This document shows positions 27,983 to 36,924 of a stretch of DNA of 64,000 bases, in pieces (position 1 is the first letter of the stretch; each line of letters begins with the position of its first letter). The DNA is from Pelomonas sp. Root405 (GTDB lineage Bacteria > Pseudomonadota > Gammaproteobacteria > Burkholderiales > Burkholderiaceae_C), in the NCBI RefSeq assembly GCF_001425165.1, contig NZ_LMDU01000002.1, forward strand, positions 81,599 through 145,598, in the 5' to 3' direction. Below the pieces are notes generated by a model. It ran no database searches and was not told the origin of the DNA. It was given only the letters and a program-made list of their open reading frames with translations. The position numbers and the translations under genes are program-made.

Positions 27983-29425
27983 ATGAATGCCATCAACCTC
28001 ACCCTGCTCGCCGCCCTCATGCTGTCCGCCTGCGGCGGTGGCGGCGGTGACGCCGAGGTCGCCGCGCTGGACGAAGACGGCTGCCTGCTCACGCCCGCGG
28101 CCACCTTGGCGTCACACCAGACCAGCACCGTCTGCCGCGGCAAGGCCAACTTCCATGACCGACAACTGCTCGGCCTGGGCGGCAATGGCCGGGCCTGCGT
28201 CGACTGTCACTCAGCGGCCGAGCGCTTTCAGCTCAGCCCCGCCAAAGCTCAGGAACGGCTGGCTGCCATGCTCGCCAGCGGCATCGACGACCCCTTGTTC
28301 CGTGCCATCGATGCAGACGACTTCCGCGTGCTGGGCGCCGCCGCGCGGGACTTCACCAACCTCACCGTCAACGGCCTGGTTCGCGTGACGCTGCCGCTGC
28401 CCGAGAACGTCAAGCTGCTGGACTGTGGTGCCGCGGTGCCCTGCCCGGCCTCGGCGCGGCCCACTGCCGAGACCCATGCCGACATCTGGCGCGCCGTGCC
28501 CTCCATCCTGGACGCCCGCCTCACCGGCCCCGACGGCCAGTCGCCGGCCTGGCCGCGGGGCGCCAACCCCAGCGGCGGCTACCAGCTCGACGGCCGCATC
28601 GACACGCTGCAGAGCCAGGCCCAGAGCGCACTGCGCAGCCATGCCGCCACCACGGTGGACGCGCCGGACACCTTCCTGGACGACCTCGCCGCCTTCCAGA
28701 ACGCCCAGTTCTCCAGCCCCGGCGTGAAGCGCCTCGCCGAGGCCATGGCCAGTGCCGCCAGCGCCGCCCTGCCCGACCCCGACCCGCCGCTGGACGACCT
28801 GGAACTGATCGGCAAGCGCGTCTTCAACCGCGCCTGCGCCCAGTGCCACGGCAACCTCGGCGCCCACCCGAGCGGCAGCGCGCCCATCCGCCAGGGCATC
28901 ACCGGCACGCCAACAGCGCTGGTGCGCTATCACGACATCATCACGGCCTGCCCGCGCCCGGTGGACACCGCCAGCCCGCCGCGCTTCGTGTTTGTCCGGT
29001 GCAGCCCCAGCCAGATGGCGAACGTGCGCACCTACCAGATCACCAACAGCGGCTCGCCGCCATCCGGCACGCCCTGCGGCGGCGCCGCGCCGCAGCCGGC
29101 CTGCGTGACGCGCGTCACCACGTCGGACCCGGGCCGCCTGCTGCTCACCGGCTACCCGACGCCGGGCGGGCCGGGTGACATCCAGAAGATGGACATTCCC
29201 AGCCTGCGCGGCATCGCGCTGACGGCGCCTTATTTCTCCAACAACACCGCCGCCACGCTGGAAGACATGCTGGCGCACTACAAGCAGTTTTTCATTCGCG
29301 TGCAGGTGCAGAACCCCGCCGCGCCGCTGCTGACCACGCAACCGGGCGTGGCGCCACCGGTGATCGACCGGCCCTTCACGGATGCCGAGACGCCGGCGCT
29401 GCTGGCTTATCTGCGCAAGTTGTGA
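27983..29425 (+). CDS. Di-haem cytochrome c lipoprotein (CcP/MauG-like)
   Basis: A 480-residue exported protein: lipobox LSAC with Cys17 followed by a Gly run. Two CxxCH haem motifs are at Cys72-His76 (CVDCH) and Cys285-His289 (CAQCH). The C-terminal half has the peroxidase-like segment MDIPSLRGIALTAPYFSNN followed by TLEDMLAHYKQFF, as in bacterial di-haem cytochrome c peroxidases and MauG relatives. It probably acts in the periplasm as a peroxidase or oxidase of unknown substrate. It is divergent from the CadC-like regulator. Confidence 0.87.
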   Translation: MNAINLTLLAALMLSACGGGGGDAEVAALDEDGCLLTPAATLASHQTSTVCRGKANFHDRQLLGLGGNGRACVDCHSAAERFQLSPAKAQERLAAMLASGIDDPLFRAIDADDFRVLGAAARDFTNLTVNGLVRVTLPLPENVKLLDCGAAVPCPASARPTAETHADIWRAVPSILDARLTGPDGQSPAWPRGANPSGGYQLDGRIDTLQSQAQSALRSHAATTVDAPDTFLDDLAAFQNAQFSSPGVKRLAEAMASAASAALPDPDPPLDDLELIGKRVFNRACAQCHGNLGAHPSGSAPIRQGITGTPTALVRYHDIITACPRPVDTASPPRFVFVRCSPSQMANVRTYQITNSGSPPSGTPCGGAAPQPACVTRVTTSDPGRLLLTGYPTPGGPGDIQKMDIPSLRGIALTAPYFSNNTAATLEDMLAHYKQFFIRVQVQNPAAPLLTTQPGVAPPVIDRPFTDAETPALLAYLRKL

Positions 29426-29490
29426 GGCGCGGGCGGGCGCGAGGCAACGCCTGCGCAGGCCGGGTTGGCAAATTGCCCTAGCCTCGCAGG

Positions 29491-30090
29491 ATGTCCATCG
29501 ATTTCAATGCCAGCCCCGTCGACGTCGCCCGCGAGTTGCTCGGTTGGACCCTGCTGGTCGACGGCGTGGGCGGCGTCATCGTCGAGACCGAGGCCTACGA
29601 CGGCGACGACCCGGCCTCGCACAGCTTCAGTGGCCGCACCGCCCGCAACGCCGCGATGTTCGGGCCGCCCGGCCATGCCTATGTCTACCTGAGCTATGGC
29701 CTGCACTGGTGCCTGAACTTCGTCTGCCGTGAGCCCGGCCATGGCGCGGCGGTGCTGGTCCGAGCGCTGCAGCCGACCCACGGTCTGGACGTGATGCGGG
29801 CGCGCCGCGGCGTGGAGGCGCTGCGCCTGCTGGCCGCCGGTCCGGGCCGGGTCGGCCAGGCGCTGGGCATAGACCGGTCCTTCGACGGCCTGCCGCTGGA
29901 CCGGCCACCGTTCGAGCTGCAGCCGCCGGCGGGCCCTGTCGACGTGGCCAGCGGCGCGCGCATCGGCATCAGCAAGGCTGCAGAGCAGCCATGGCGCTTC
30001 GGCGTGACCGGGTCGGCCTTCCTCAGCAAGCGCATTGAAGCGAGCGCGAAAGAAAAAGCCCCTCGGCCGGCGAGCGGTTCGAAGGGCTGA
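29491..30090 (+). CDS. 3-methyladenine DNA glycosylase (AAG/MPG family)
   Basis: A 199-residue AAG-type glycosylase that removes alkylated and deaminated purines from DNA. The catalytic glutamate is in GVIVETEAYDGDDPASHS; other blocks are the tyrosine-rich GHAYVYLSYGLHWCLN and LLAAGPGRVGQALGI. Length is typical, with a short Lys/Arg/Ala-rich tail. There is no obvious operon partner. Confidence 0.92.
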   Translation: MSIDFNASPVDVARELLGWTLLVDGVGGVIVETEAYDGDDPASHSFSGRTARNAAMFGPPGHAYVYLSYGLHWCLNFVCREPGHGAAVLVRALQPTHGLDVMRARRGVEALRLLAAGPGRVGQALGIDRSFDGLPLDRPPFELQPPAGPVDVASGARIGISKAAEQPWRFGVTGSAFLSKRIEASAKEKAPRPASGSKG

Positions 30091-30338
30091 ATCCACCCGG
30101 GCGGGTGGAGGAGACAAGCAAGGCCTCGACCTTAGCGCGGCCACGCCTTGCGAAGCAGTCAACTTGGCGACTGAAGCGACGCATGAATCATCACGCCCCA
30201 CCATTGCGCCCGCCGCTACCGGGTCCGGCCCCTACGCCTCCCCAATCGGGATGAGACAACGCCTTTGACCTGGGTAAACCTGCGGGCGATGTGCCAAGGC
30301 CTTGCTGGATCGTCGGCCTCAATCACCAAGGGGCCAAC

Positions 30339-31409
30339 ATGGCAGCTCACTCCACCGCCGCGACCCGGCATTGCACAACCCTGTCACTGGCCGCGGGCCT
30401 GGCGCTCGCTGCGGGCCCGGCCGCGGCGAACACCGTCGTGTACGACAGCTTCGACACGCCCGCCTACTCGCTGGCCGGCTACGGTGCCAAATGGGCCAAC
30501 CCCTACGGCCTGGGTGAAATGGCCATCAGCGACACGCGCAATTTCCTGGGCGGCAACTTCGCCATCAAGGCGCCGGTGTTCCAGACGGGTTTCGACTTCA
30601 GCGTCTACGACCACCTCAAGTACATCGCCACCAGCACGCAAAGCTTCGCGGTGCCGGTCGGCGGCTCGCTGACCTTCTCTTCCACCATCACCGCCACGGC
30701 CCACAACACCCAGGCGGCCGGGCGCATCATCAATGGCACCTACATCCAGAGCGGCCTGCCCTACTCGGCACTCGCGCTGGAAGGCCAGCAGGCCGGCGCC
30801 GTGATGAACATGATCGACTTCTCCACCGGCCAGTTGTTCGACTGGTTCATCTCGGGCTCGACCGCCTTCACGCTGATCGAGCGCCTGCCATCGGCCGTCA
30901 CCAACCCGGCTCTGCTGCCCAGCGACCCGAACTACGTCGGCATGGACAAGATGTACACGCAGATCATCAACCAGATCGACATCGGGCCCGGCCCGCACGT
31001 CGCGTCCATCACCTACAGCGACGCCGGCAGCGTCAGCTACTTTCTCGACGGCAAGCTGGTGTCCCAGGTCGACAACGTCGGCATCCCGCTCGACAAGCAG
31101 GCCGGCGCGGCCTGGTCGGGCATCTACCCGTCCTACGGCCCGGGCGAGAACCTGGCCGGCAAGGTCCGCAACCTGACCATCGGCCACGGCCTGTTCAGCC
31201 TGCTCGACGCCTACCCCTTCCAGCACCCCGAGCGGCCCGACCTGGCCGTCTCCATCCCGATGTCCGAGCGCCTGTTTGGCCAAGGCATGGACGCCACCTT
31301 CGACGACTTCACCGTCACGGCCGTGCCCGAGCCACAGAGCTGGGCGCTGCTGATGGCCGGGCTGTTGGTCGGCATTGCCGCGCAGCGCAGGCGCGTGCCG
31401 CGGCGCTGA
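30339..31409 (+). CDS. PEP-CTERM sorted protein, DUF6081-like
   Basis: A 356-residue secreted protein. The start is ATG 30339 because aagggg precedes it and the signal peptide follows (SLAAGLALAAGPAAA). The mature part, starting VVYDSFDTPAYS and containing GLGEMAISDTRNF and DHLKYIATSTQSFAVP, resembles the lectin-like DUF6081 family as I remember it. The C-terminus carries VPEPQSWALLMAGLLVGIAA and basic RRR, the exosortase sorting signal. It has a 248-bp upstream region and no operon partner. Confidence 0.85.
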   Translation: MAAHSTAATRHCTTLSLAAGLALAAGPAAANTVVYDSFDTPAYSLAGYGAKWANPYGLGEMAISDTRNFLGGNFAIKAPVFQTGFDFSVYDHLKYIATSTQSFAVPVGGSLTFSSTITATAHNTQAAGRIINGTYIQSGLPYSALALEGQQAGAVMNMIDFSTGQLFDWFISGSTAFTLIERLPSAVTNPALLPSDPNYVGMDKMYTQIINQIDIGPGPHVASITYSDAGSVSYFLDGKLVSQVDNVGIPLDKQAGAAWSGIYPSYGPGENLAGKVRNLTIGHGLFSLLDAYPFQHPERPDLAVSIPMSERLFGQGMDATFDDFTVTAVPEPQSWALLMAGLLVGIAAQRRRVPRR

Positions 31410-31487
31410 CGCTGCGGCCGCTGCGCGCGGCGGCGCAAGGTCGAATCGGGCCTACATTGCCGGCTGATTTCTCAGCCTGGAGCCGGT

Positions 31488-32831
31488 TTGCCGACTGACC
31501 CGAACCCACCGCCCACCGTCAATTTCTGGGCAGCGCTGCGCTTCTGGCTCAAGCTGGGCTTCATCAGCTTCGGCGGCCCCGCCGGCCAGATCGCCATCAT
31601 GCACACCGAGCTGGTCGAGCGCCGCCGCTGGATCAGCGAGAAGCGTTTCCTGCATGCGCTGAACTACTGCATGTTGCTGCCCGGTCCCGAGGCGCAGCAG
31701 CTTGCCACCTACATCGGCTGGCTGATGCACCGCACGCGCGGCGGCCTGGTCGCCGGCGCGCTCTTCGTGCTGCCGTCGCTGTTCATCCTCATCGCGCTGT
31801 CCTGGGTCTACCTGGCCTGGGGCCAGCTGCCCATCGTGGCCGGCCTGTTCTACGGCCTCAAGCCTGCGGTGACCGCCCTGGTCGTGCATGCCGCCCATCG
31901 CATCGGCACGCGGGCGCTGAAGAACGGCTGGCTGTGGGGCATCGCGGCCGCGGCATTCGTGGCGATCTTTGCCCTGGACGTGCCCTTTCCCGTCATCGTG
32001 CTGGCCGCCGCCCTCGTCGGCCACTTCGGCGGGCGCTGGGCGCCGCAGGTCTTTGCGCTGGGCGGCGGCCACGGCACGGCCGGGCACAGCCATGGCCCGG
32101 CGCTGATCGACGACCACACACCGACACCGCCGCACGCCCGCTTCAGCCGTGCACGACTGGCCCGCGTGCTGGCCATCGGCCTGGGCCTGTGGGGCTTGGC
32201 CATGGCCGGTCTGGTGCTGACGCAGGGCGTGGACGGTGCGCTGGCGCAGATGGGCTGGTTCTTCACCAAGGCCGCGCTGCTGACCTTCGGCGGCGCCTAC
32301 GCGGTGCTGCCATACGTCTACCAGGGCGCTGTCGAGCAGCACCAGTGGCTGAGTGGCGCGCAGATGATCGACGGCCTCGCGCTGGGCGAGACGACGCCTG
32401 GCCCGCTCATCATGGTGGTGGCCTTCGTCGGCTTTGTTGGTGGCTGGACGAAGCAGCTGTTCGGCCCCGATGCCCTCTTCCTGGCCGGCGCAACGGCCGC
32501 GGCCGTGGTGACCTTCTTCACCTTCCTGCCTTCGTTCGTGCTGATCTTTGCGGGCGGGCCGCTGATCGAGTCGACTCACGGCAATCTGAAGTTCACCGCG
32601 CCGCTGACGGCGATCACCGCGGCCGTGGTCGGCGTCATCCTGAACCTGGCGCTGTTCTTCGCCTATCACGTGCTGTGGCCACAGGGCCTCGGTGGCCGCT
32701 TCGACTGGATCGCCGCGCTGATCGCCGTGGCCGCCGGGGTGGCGCTGTTCCGCTTCAAGCTTGGCGTCATGCCGCTGCTGGCGCTGTGCGCCGTGGCGGG
32801 GCTCGCGGCCTCCCTACTGCGCGGACTTTGA
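31488..32831 (+). CDS. chrA: Chromate transporter, two-domain ChrA
   Basis: A 447-residue integral membrane protein of the CHR family with two homologous halves. Half 1 has [15 protein letters not shown] and half 2 has [16 protein letters not shown]; both carry the conserved PGP motif (LLPGPEAQQ and ETTPGPLIM). ChrA exports chromate taken up by sulfate systems. The start is TTG 31488, with ctggag 6 bases upstream. A His-rich loop ([12 protein letters not shown]) separates the halves. There is no chrB regulator nearby. Confidence 0.92.
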   Translation: MPTDPNPPPTVNFWAALRFWLKLGFISFGGPAGQIAIMHTELVERRRWISEKRFLHALNYCMLLPGPEAQQLATYIGWLMHRTRGGLVAGALFVLPSLFILIALSWVYLAWGQLPIVAGLFYGLKPAVTALVVHAAHRIGTRALKNGWLWGIAAAAFVAIFALDVPFPVIVLAAALVGHFGGRWAPQVFALGGGHGTAGHSHGPALIDDHTPTPPHARFSRARLARVLAIGLGLWGLAMAGLVLTQGVDGALAQMGWFFTKAALLTFGGAYAVLPYVYQGAVEQHQWLSGAQMIDGLALGETTPGPLIMVVAFVGFVGGWTKQLFGPDALFLAGATAAAVVTFFTFLPSFVLIFAGGPLIESTHGNLKFTAPLTAITAAVVGVILNLALFFAYHVLWPQGLGGRFDWIAALIAVAAGVALFRFKLGVMPLLALCAVAGLAASLLRGL

Positions 32832-32928
32832 ACGTAGGGCTGCGCCTACCTGATCGCGCGGCGTCGAGGTATGGCGACCCCTGGCCCGCAGGCCTAAATT
32901 GGAACTGTCGCGAGCCGAGTGGCATCTG

Positions 32929-33009
32929 ATGAAGGTGCTCTACAAGCAGACCGACAAGGACCCGGTGCACGCATCGGGTCTTTTCTTTCCAAGGAGCAGC
33001 CGTGAGTAA
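32929..33009 (+). CDS. Possible 26-codon leader peptide overlapping a terminator
   Basis: An open frame, MKVLYKQTDKDPVHASGLFF and six more residues, spans the terminator hairpin at 32959-32988, and its stop codon overlaps the first codons of the 33002 gene. That geometry is seen in attenuators. There is no clear ribosome-binding site and the frame may be chance. Confidence 0.2.
   Translation: MKVLYKQTDKDPVHASGLFFPRSSRE
32959..32988 (+). terminator. Intrinsic terminator upstream of the 33002 gene
   Basis: Stem gacccg/cgggtc (32959-32964 with 32975-32980), 10-base loop, then ttttcttt. It lies 128 bp after chrA and only about 15 bases before the next start codon, so it either ends the chrA transcript or acts as an attenuator for the small downstream gene. 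Confidence 0.7.
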
Positions 33010-33241
33010 CCCGTTGAGCCAGGTGGGTCAAACCCCGCACCCCGAAGCGTCTGCCAAGCCCGACCAGCCCCCCAGTGAGGCGGGCAATCCCGCGCTTCAG
33101 CATCCCCAAACCACCGCCGAGAATTCAGCCCCCGCCCCCACTGCCCAGCAGCCCGCGGCCAACCCGGCGCCGCCGAAAAAGGCCGAGATCGCCGACCTGA
33201 AGCCCGGCGAGCCGCCACCGGAGTCGAGTGCGGGTTCGTGA
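33002..33241 (+). CDS. Small Pro/Ala-rich, probably disordered protein
   Basis: A 79-residue protein starting at GTG 33002, with aaggag 6 bases upstream. Almost the entire sequence is Pro, Ala, Glu, Gln and Asn (for example PAPTAQQPAANPAPPKK), with no fold or signal peptide. The good ribosome-binding site supports it as a gene, but a terminator directly upstream means expression would need readthrough. It is convergent with the ion channel gene. Confidence 0.5.
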   Translation: MSNPLSQVGQTPHPEASAKPDQPPSEAGNPALQHPQTTAENSAPAPTAQQPAANPAPPKKAEIADLKPGEPPPESSAGS

Positions 33242-33257
33242 ACGGGGCGCGCCGGCG

Positions 33258-33923
33258 TCACTTGCGCAGCGTCAACCCGATCAGCCGCGACACCACGGCG
33301 GCCAGATACATGACGCCGACAAACATCTCCAGCGCCGTCAATGCGCGTGCCAGCGGTCGCAGCGGAATGACATCGCCGATGCCGGTGCTGGAAAGCAGCG
33401 CAAAGCTCAGGTACATCAACTCCGTCCACGTGCGCGGCTGATCAGCATTGATGGCCGCCGAGAAACTGCCCGGCTGCCAGGCCTGCAGTGCGACGAAGCT
33501 GTAGGCAAAGCCCCAGGCCAGCAGCGTGAAGGTGGCGCCGGCAGCGAACAGCTCGTCGGTCGTCGCATGCATGTCGCCCATCATGTAGGCGACCAGGCTG
33601 CCGGCCGCGTAGAAATAGAACAGCGCCTCCAGCGTTGCCGACCAGGGCTGCAGCCAGTGCGTGTCGAACAGAACCTGCAGCAACAGCATGACGATGGCCG
33701 GCAGCGCCAGGCACACGCTCAACCAGGTCAGCCCGGGCGTGCGGCGTACCATGCCCGTGGTGAACACCAGCACGGTGATGCCAAAAGCGCTCAAGGCAAT
33801 CGGCCCGCCGCGCGTCGATTCCAGCAGCGGGTAGAGCAACAGGCCGGCGAGCTGCACGAGCAGCAACACGGCCGACGGATGGCGCCGCGTGACCGCGAGC
33901 AAGTCATTGTGGAAGTAGGGCAT
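33258..33923 (-). CDS. Ion channel family membrane protein (potassium-channel-like pore)
   Basis: A 221-residue membrane protein with about six hydrophobic segments. The last two flank a pore loop with the filter TGIGD (residues 180-184, in LLSSTGIGDVIPL), close to the TVGYGD signature of potassium channels. Bacterial two-TM channel proteins (Ion_trans_2) often have this variant. No cytosolic RCK or cyclic-nucleotide domain is attached. Ion selectivity cannot be told from the sequence. Confidence 0.83.
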   Translation of the reverse strand: MPYFHNDLLAVTRRHPSAVLLLVQLAGLLLYPLLESTRGGPIALSAFGITVLVFTTGMVRRTPGLTWLSVCLALPAIVMLLLQVLFDTHWLQPWSATLEALFYFYAAGSLVAYMMGDMHATTDELFAAGATFTLLAWGFAYSFVALQAWQPGSFSAAINADQPRTWTELMYLSFALLSSTGIGDVIPLRPLARALTALEMFVGVMYLAAVVSRLIGLTLRK

Positions 33924-34079
33924 GGCGCGATTCTGCGTGCGGCCGCTGATGCAAAACCCGTCACCTCTCGCCTTTCATCGAGCTGGGTGAAGATGCAGCC
34001 TGACGGCCCATCTGCCCCGACCCGTGGCCGCGGCCCGGCCCCCTGATTGCCCGGCCGCCAATCACCCCGCGCCTTGACC

Positions 34080-35087
34080 ATGCCCCCATCGCCATCGAGC
34101 CACCCCGACCCCGGCACCGCGCCCTTCTTCGTCGTGTTCAACCACGCTTCCGGTCGCGGTGACCGCGACGAGGTCGGGCCGGCGGTGGAGGCTGCCTGCG
34201 CCACGGCGGGGCGCCGCTGCGAGCTCTTTCCCGTCGACCGGCCGGCCCGCCTGCCGGAAATTGCACGTCGCGCGGTGCAGCGCGCGCGGGAGGCCGGTGG
34301 CACCGTCGTCGCCGCGGGCGGCGACGGCACCATCAATGGCGTGGCGCAGGCGGTGTTGGGCAGCGGCTGCCGCTTCGGCGTGCTGCCGCGCGGCACCTTC
34401 AACTACTTCTCGCGCACCCACGGCATCCCGCAGGATCTCGACGGTGCGCTGCGGGTGCTGCTGACCGAGGACGCGGTGGCCGTGCAGGTTGGCCTCGTCA
34501 ACGAGCGGGTGTTTCTCGTCAATGCCAGCCTGGGCCTTTACCCACAGCTGCTGGAGGAGCGCGAGGCGTGGAAGCAGCAGTTCGGCCGCAGCCGGCTGGT
34601 GGCGCTGGGGGCTGGCGTTCGCACTCTCATGCGCGGCCACCGCAGCCTTCGGCTGATCATCGAGCAGGGTGGCCAGTCGCGCCAGGTCCGCACGGCAACG
34701 CTGTTCGTCGGCAACAACGCGCTTCAGATGGAACAGGTCGGCCTGCCCGAAGCCCGTGCCATCGACGCGGGCTGCCTGGCGGGCGTGGTGCTGAAGCCGG
34801 TCGGGCGCTGGGCGCTGCTGGCGCTGCTGGCGCGCGGCGCCTTCGGCCAACTCGGCGCCGCCGACCAGGTGCAGAACTTCGCCTTCCGCCGCCTCACGGT
34901 GACGGCGCGCAGCTTCGGCGCCAGGCGTATCAAGGTTGCCACCGACGGCGAGGTGCTGCGCATGCAGATGCCACTGCGCTTCGAGGTGGCACCGCATCCG
35001 CTGCTGCTGATCCGCCCGGCCGGGCTGGCGCAGGAGCGGCGCGAGGCCCAGGCTGCCGCGGCCGCCGGCTTGGAGGCAGGCGCATGA
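34080..35087 (+). CDS. Diacylglycerol/lipid kinase family protein
   Basis: A 335-residue DAGK-catalytic-domain protein. The start is ATG 34080; a TTG 33 bases upstream is in frame but less likely. The nucleotide-binding loop GGDGTINGVAQ and the N-terminal FFVVFNHASGRGD are typical. Related enzymes phosphorylate diacylglycerol or other lipids in phospholipid turnover. Its stop overlaps the phosphoesterase start by 4 bases (ATGA), so the two are translated together and may act on the same lipid metabolism. Confidence 0.9.
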   Translation: MPPSPSSHPDPGTAPFFVVFNHASGRGDRDEVGPAVEAACATAGRRCELFPVDRPARLPEIARRAVQRAREAGGTVVAAGGDGTINGVAQAVLGSGCRFGVLPRGTFNYFSRTHGIPQDLDGALRVLLTEDAVAVQVGLVNERVFLVNASLGLYPQLLEEREAWKQQFGRSRLVALGAGVRTLMRGHRSLRLIIEQGGQSRQVRTATLFVGNNALQMEQVGLPEARAIDAGCLAGVVLKPVGRWALLALLARGAFGQLGAADQVQNFAFRRLTVTARSFGARRIKVATDGEVLRMQMPLRFEVAPHPLLLIRPAGLAQERREAQAAAAAGLEAGA

Positions 35088-35878
35088 CGGTGGTGCTGCA
35101 GGTCTCCGACACCCATTTCGGCACCGAACGGCCGGTCGCCGTGGTCGCGCTGCAGCAGCTGAGCGCCGAACTGCGGCCCGACCTGCTGCTGGTCACGGGC
35201 GACATCACGCAGCGCGCTCGGCCCGCGCAGTTCGCGCGGGCCAAGGCAGTGTTCGACCAGCTCGGCGTGCCGGCCCAGCTCATCATCCCGGGTAACCACG
35301 ACATCCCCCTCTACAACGTCTTCGCACGCGCCTTCCACCCTTACGGTCGCTTCGCCGAGGTATTCGGCGAAGCGCTGGAAGGCGAGTACGAGCGCGACGA
35401 CCTGCTCGTCATCGCCATCAACACCACGCGGCGCTACCGGCACAAGCACGGCGAGGTCTCGCAGGAACAGATCGACCGCGTGGCCGAGCGCCTGTCCCGG
35501 GCCAGGCCGGGCCAGCTGCGCCTGGTGGCCGTGCATCAGCCGGTGGCGGTGACGACCGAGTCCGACATCAACAACCTGCTGCGCGGCCATGAACGCGCGG
35601 TGCGCCGCTGGGCCGTGGCCGGGGTCGATGCCATCATCGGCGGCCACATCCACCTGCCCTATGTCCTGCCGCTCAAGCAGACCTGGCCCGACCTGCCACG
35701 CGCCGTGTCGGCAATCCAGGCAGGCACGGCCGTCAGCCATCGCCTGCGCGGCGGCATCTCGAATTCGGTCAACGTGATCCGCACCGGCCCGAAGCCCGTG
35801 GTGGAGCGCTGGGACCTGGACGAGGTGGCGGGCAGGTTCAAGCTGGTGCAGTCGACGCCGCTGAACGTCGAGCGCTGA
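35084..35878 (+). CDS. Calcineurin-like metallophosphoesterase
   Basis: A 264-residue cytosolic phosphoesterase. All metal-ligand motifs are visible in order: QVSDTHFG, VTGDITQRA, IPGNHDIP, VAVHQP and GGHIHLP. The start is ATG 35084, overlapping the lipid kinase gene. The similar CpdA/Icc group cleaves cyclic nucleotides, but other members act on UDP-diacylglucosamine or phospholipids; the coupling to a lipid kinase favours a lipid substrate. That is inference. Confidence 0.88.
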   Translation: MTVVLQVSDTHFGTERPVAVVALQQLSAELRPDLLLVTGDITQRARPAQFARAKAVFDQLGVPAQLIIPGNHDIPLYNVFARAFHPYGRFAEVFGEALEGEYERDDLLVIAINTTRRYRHKHGEVSQEQIDRVAERLSRARPGQLRLVAVHQPVAVTTESDINNLLRGHERAVRRWAVAGVDAIIGGHIHLPYVLPLKQTWPDLPRAVSAIQAGTAVSHRLRGGISNSVNVIRTGPKPVVERWDLDEVAGRFKLVQSTPLNVER

Positions 35879-35995
35879 AGGCGATGCACTCCGTCACGCC
35901 GGGCGGCGCTTCGGCAGCCCCTGCAGGGGTGGCGCCTCCTCGCGCAAGATAAAGTCCGGCCGCTTCGGCTGCGACTGATCGGACACACGCGTCTC

Positions 35996-36616
35996 ATGGA
36001 ATACCCCGGCAATCTCTTCGTCGTCGCCGCACCCAGCGGGGCGGGCAAGTCCAGCCTCGTCAAGGCCCTGCTGGAGCTCGATTCGCGCCTGGCGGTGTCC
36101 ATCTCGCACACCTCGCGCGCGCCGCGCGGCCAGGAGCAGCACGGCCGCGAATACTGGTTCATCACGCCGGACGAATTCCGCGCGATGGCCGAGCGCGGCG
36201 AGTTCTTCGAATGGGCCGAGGTGCATGGCAATCTCTACGGCACCTCGCGCGTCGGCATCGAAAGCCGGCTGCAGCATGGCGAAGACGTGGTGCTGGAGAT
36301 TGACTTCCAGGGCGCGCTGCAGATCAAGCAGCTGTTTCCTTATGCGGTGCTGATCTTCATCCTGCCGCCGAGCTGGGAGGAGCTGAACCAGCGCCTGAAC
36401 CGGCGCGGCGACACGGAACCCGACGTCATCGCCAAGCGCATGGACAACGCCCGCGTCGAGGTGGCGCAGGCTCGGCACTTCGATTTCGTTGTCGTCAATG
36501 CGGTGTTTGATACCGCCGTCTTCGACCTGAAATCCATCGTCCACGCGCAGCGGCTAAAATACGCGGCTCAGCGCCGTAACCGCTCGGCCGTCTTTCAGGC
36601 GCTCGATCTGCCCTGA
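35996..36616 (+). CDS. gmk: Guanylate kinase
   Basis: A 206-residue enzyme converting GMP plus ATP to GDP. The P-loop is at residues 13-20 (PSGAGKSS); GMP-binding elements are [19 protein letters not shown] and the RR-type lid [11 protein letters not shown]. It starts the gmk-rpoZ-spoT cluster, a normal arrangement in this group except that yicC and greB are displaced. Confidence 0.96.
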   Translation: MEYPGNLFVVAAPSGAGKSSLVKALLELDSRLAVSISHTSRAPRGQEQHGREYWFITPDEFRAMAERGEFFEWAEVHGNLYGTSRVGIESRLQHGEDVVLEIDFQGALQIKQLFPYAVLIFILPPSWEELNQRLNRRGDTEPDVIAKRMDNARVEVAQARHFDFVVVNAVFDTAVFDLKSIVHAQRLKYAAQRRNRSAVFQALDLP

Positions 36617-36640
36617 TCACCGAAATACCCTAGGAACACC

Positions 36641-36844
36641 ATGGCCCGCATCACCGTCGAAGACTGCCTGACCAAGATCCCGAACCGCTTCCAGCTCGTG
36701 CTGGCCGCCACCTACCGCGCGCGCATGCTGAGCCAGGGCCACAGCGCCCGCATCGAGAGCAAGAACAAGCCGGGCGTGACGGCGCTGCGCGAGATCGCCG
36801 CCGGTGAAGTCGGCATCGAGATGCTGCGCAAGGTGCCGGTCTAA
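36641..36844 (+). CDS. rpoZ: DNA-directed RNA polymerase omega subunit
   Basis: A 67-residue omega subunit with the typical start [17 protein letters not shown] and the [10 protein letters not shown] block. It assists assembly of RNA polymerase and, in many bacteria, takes part in the ppGpp binding site. It lies 24 bp after gmk and upstream of spoT, a widely conserved link between omega and the stringent response. Confidence 0.97.
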   Translation: MARITVEDCLTKIPNRFQLVLAATYRARMLSQGHSARIESKNKPGVTALREIAAGEVGIEMLRKVPV

Positions 36845-36869
36845 GTACCGCCGGCCTCGCTGTACATGA

Positions 36870-36900
36870 AACGGGCGTCCTCGGGCGCCCGTTGCCTTTT
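36870..36900 (+). terminator. Intrinsic terminator after rpoZ
   Basis: Stem aacgggcg/cgcccgtt (36870-36877 with 36886-36893) followed by gcctttt. It lies 25 bp before the spoT start and so probably sets the level of spoT relative to gmk-rpoZ rather than blocking it entirely. Confidence 0.75.
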
Positions 36901-36924
36901 AGGCATCGGCTAAATTCGGCGCAT

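Noticed and set aside
30057..30088. Hairpin at the end of the DNA glycosylase gene, resembling a minus-strand terminator
   Set aside because: It is imperfect, lies inside the coding sequence and no minus-strand gene reads into it.
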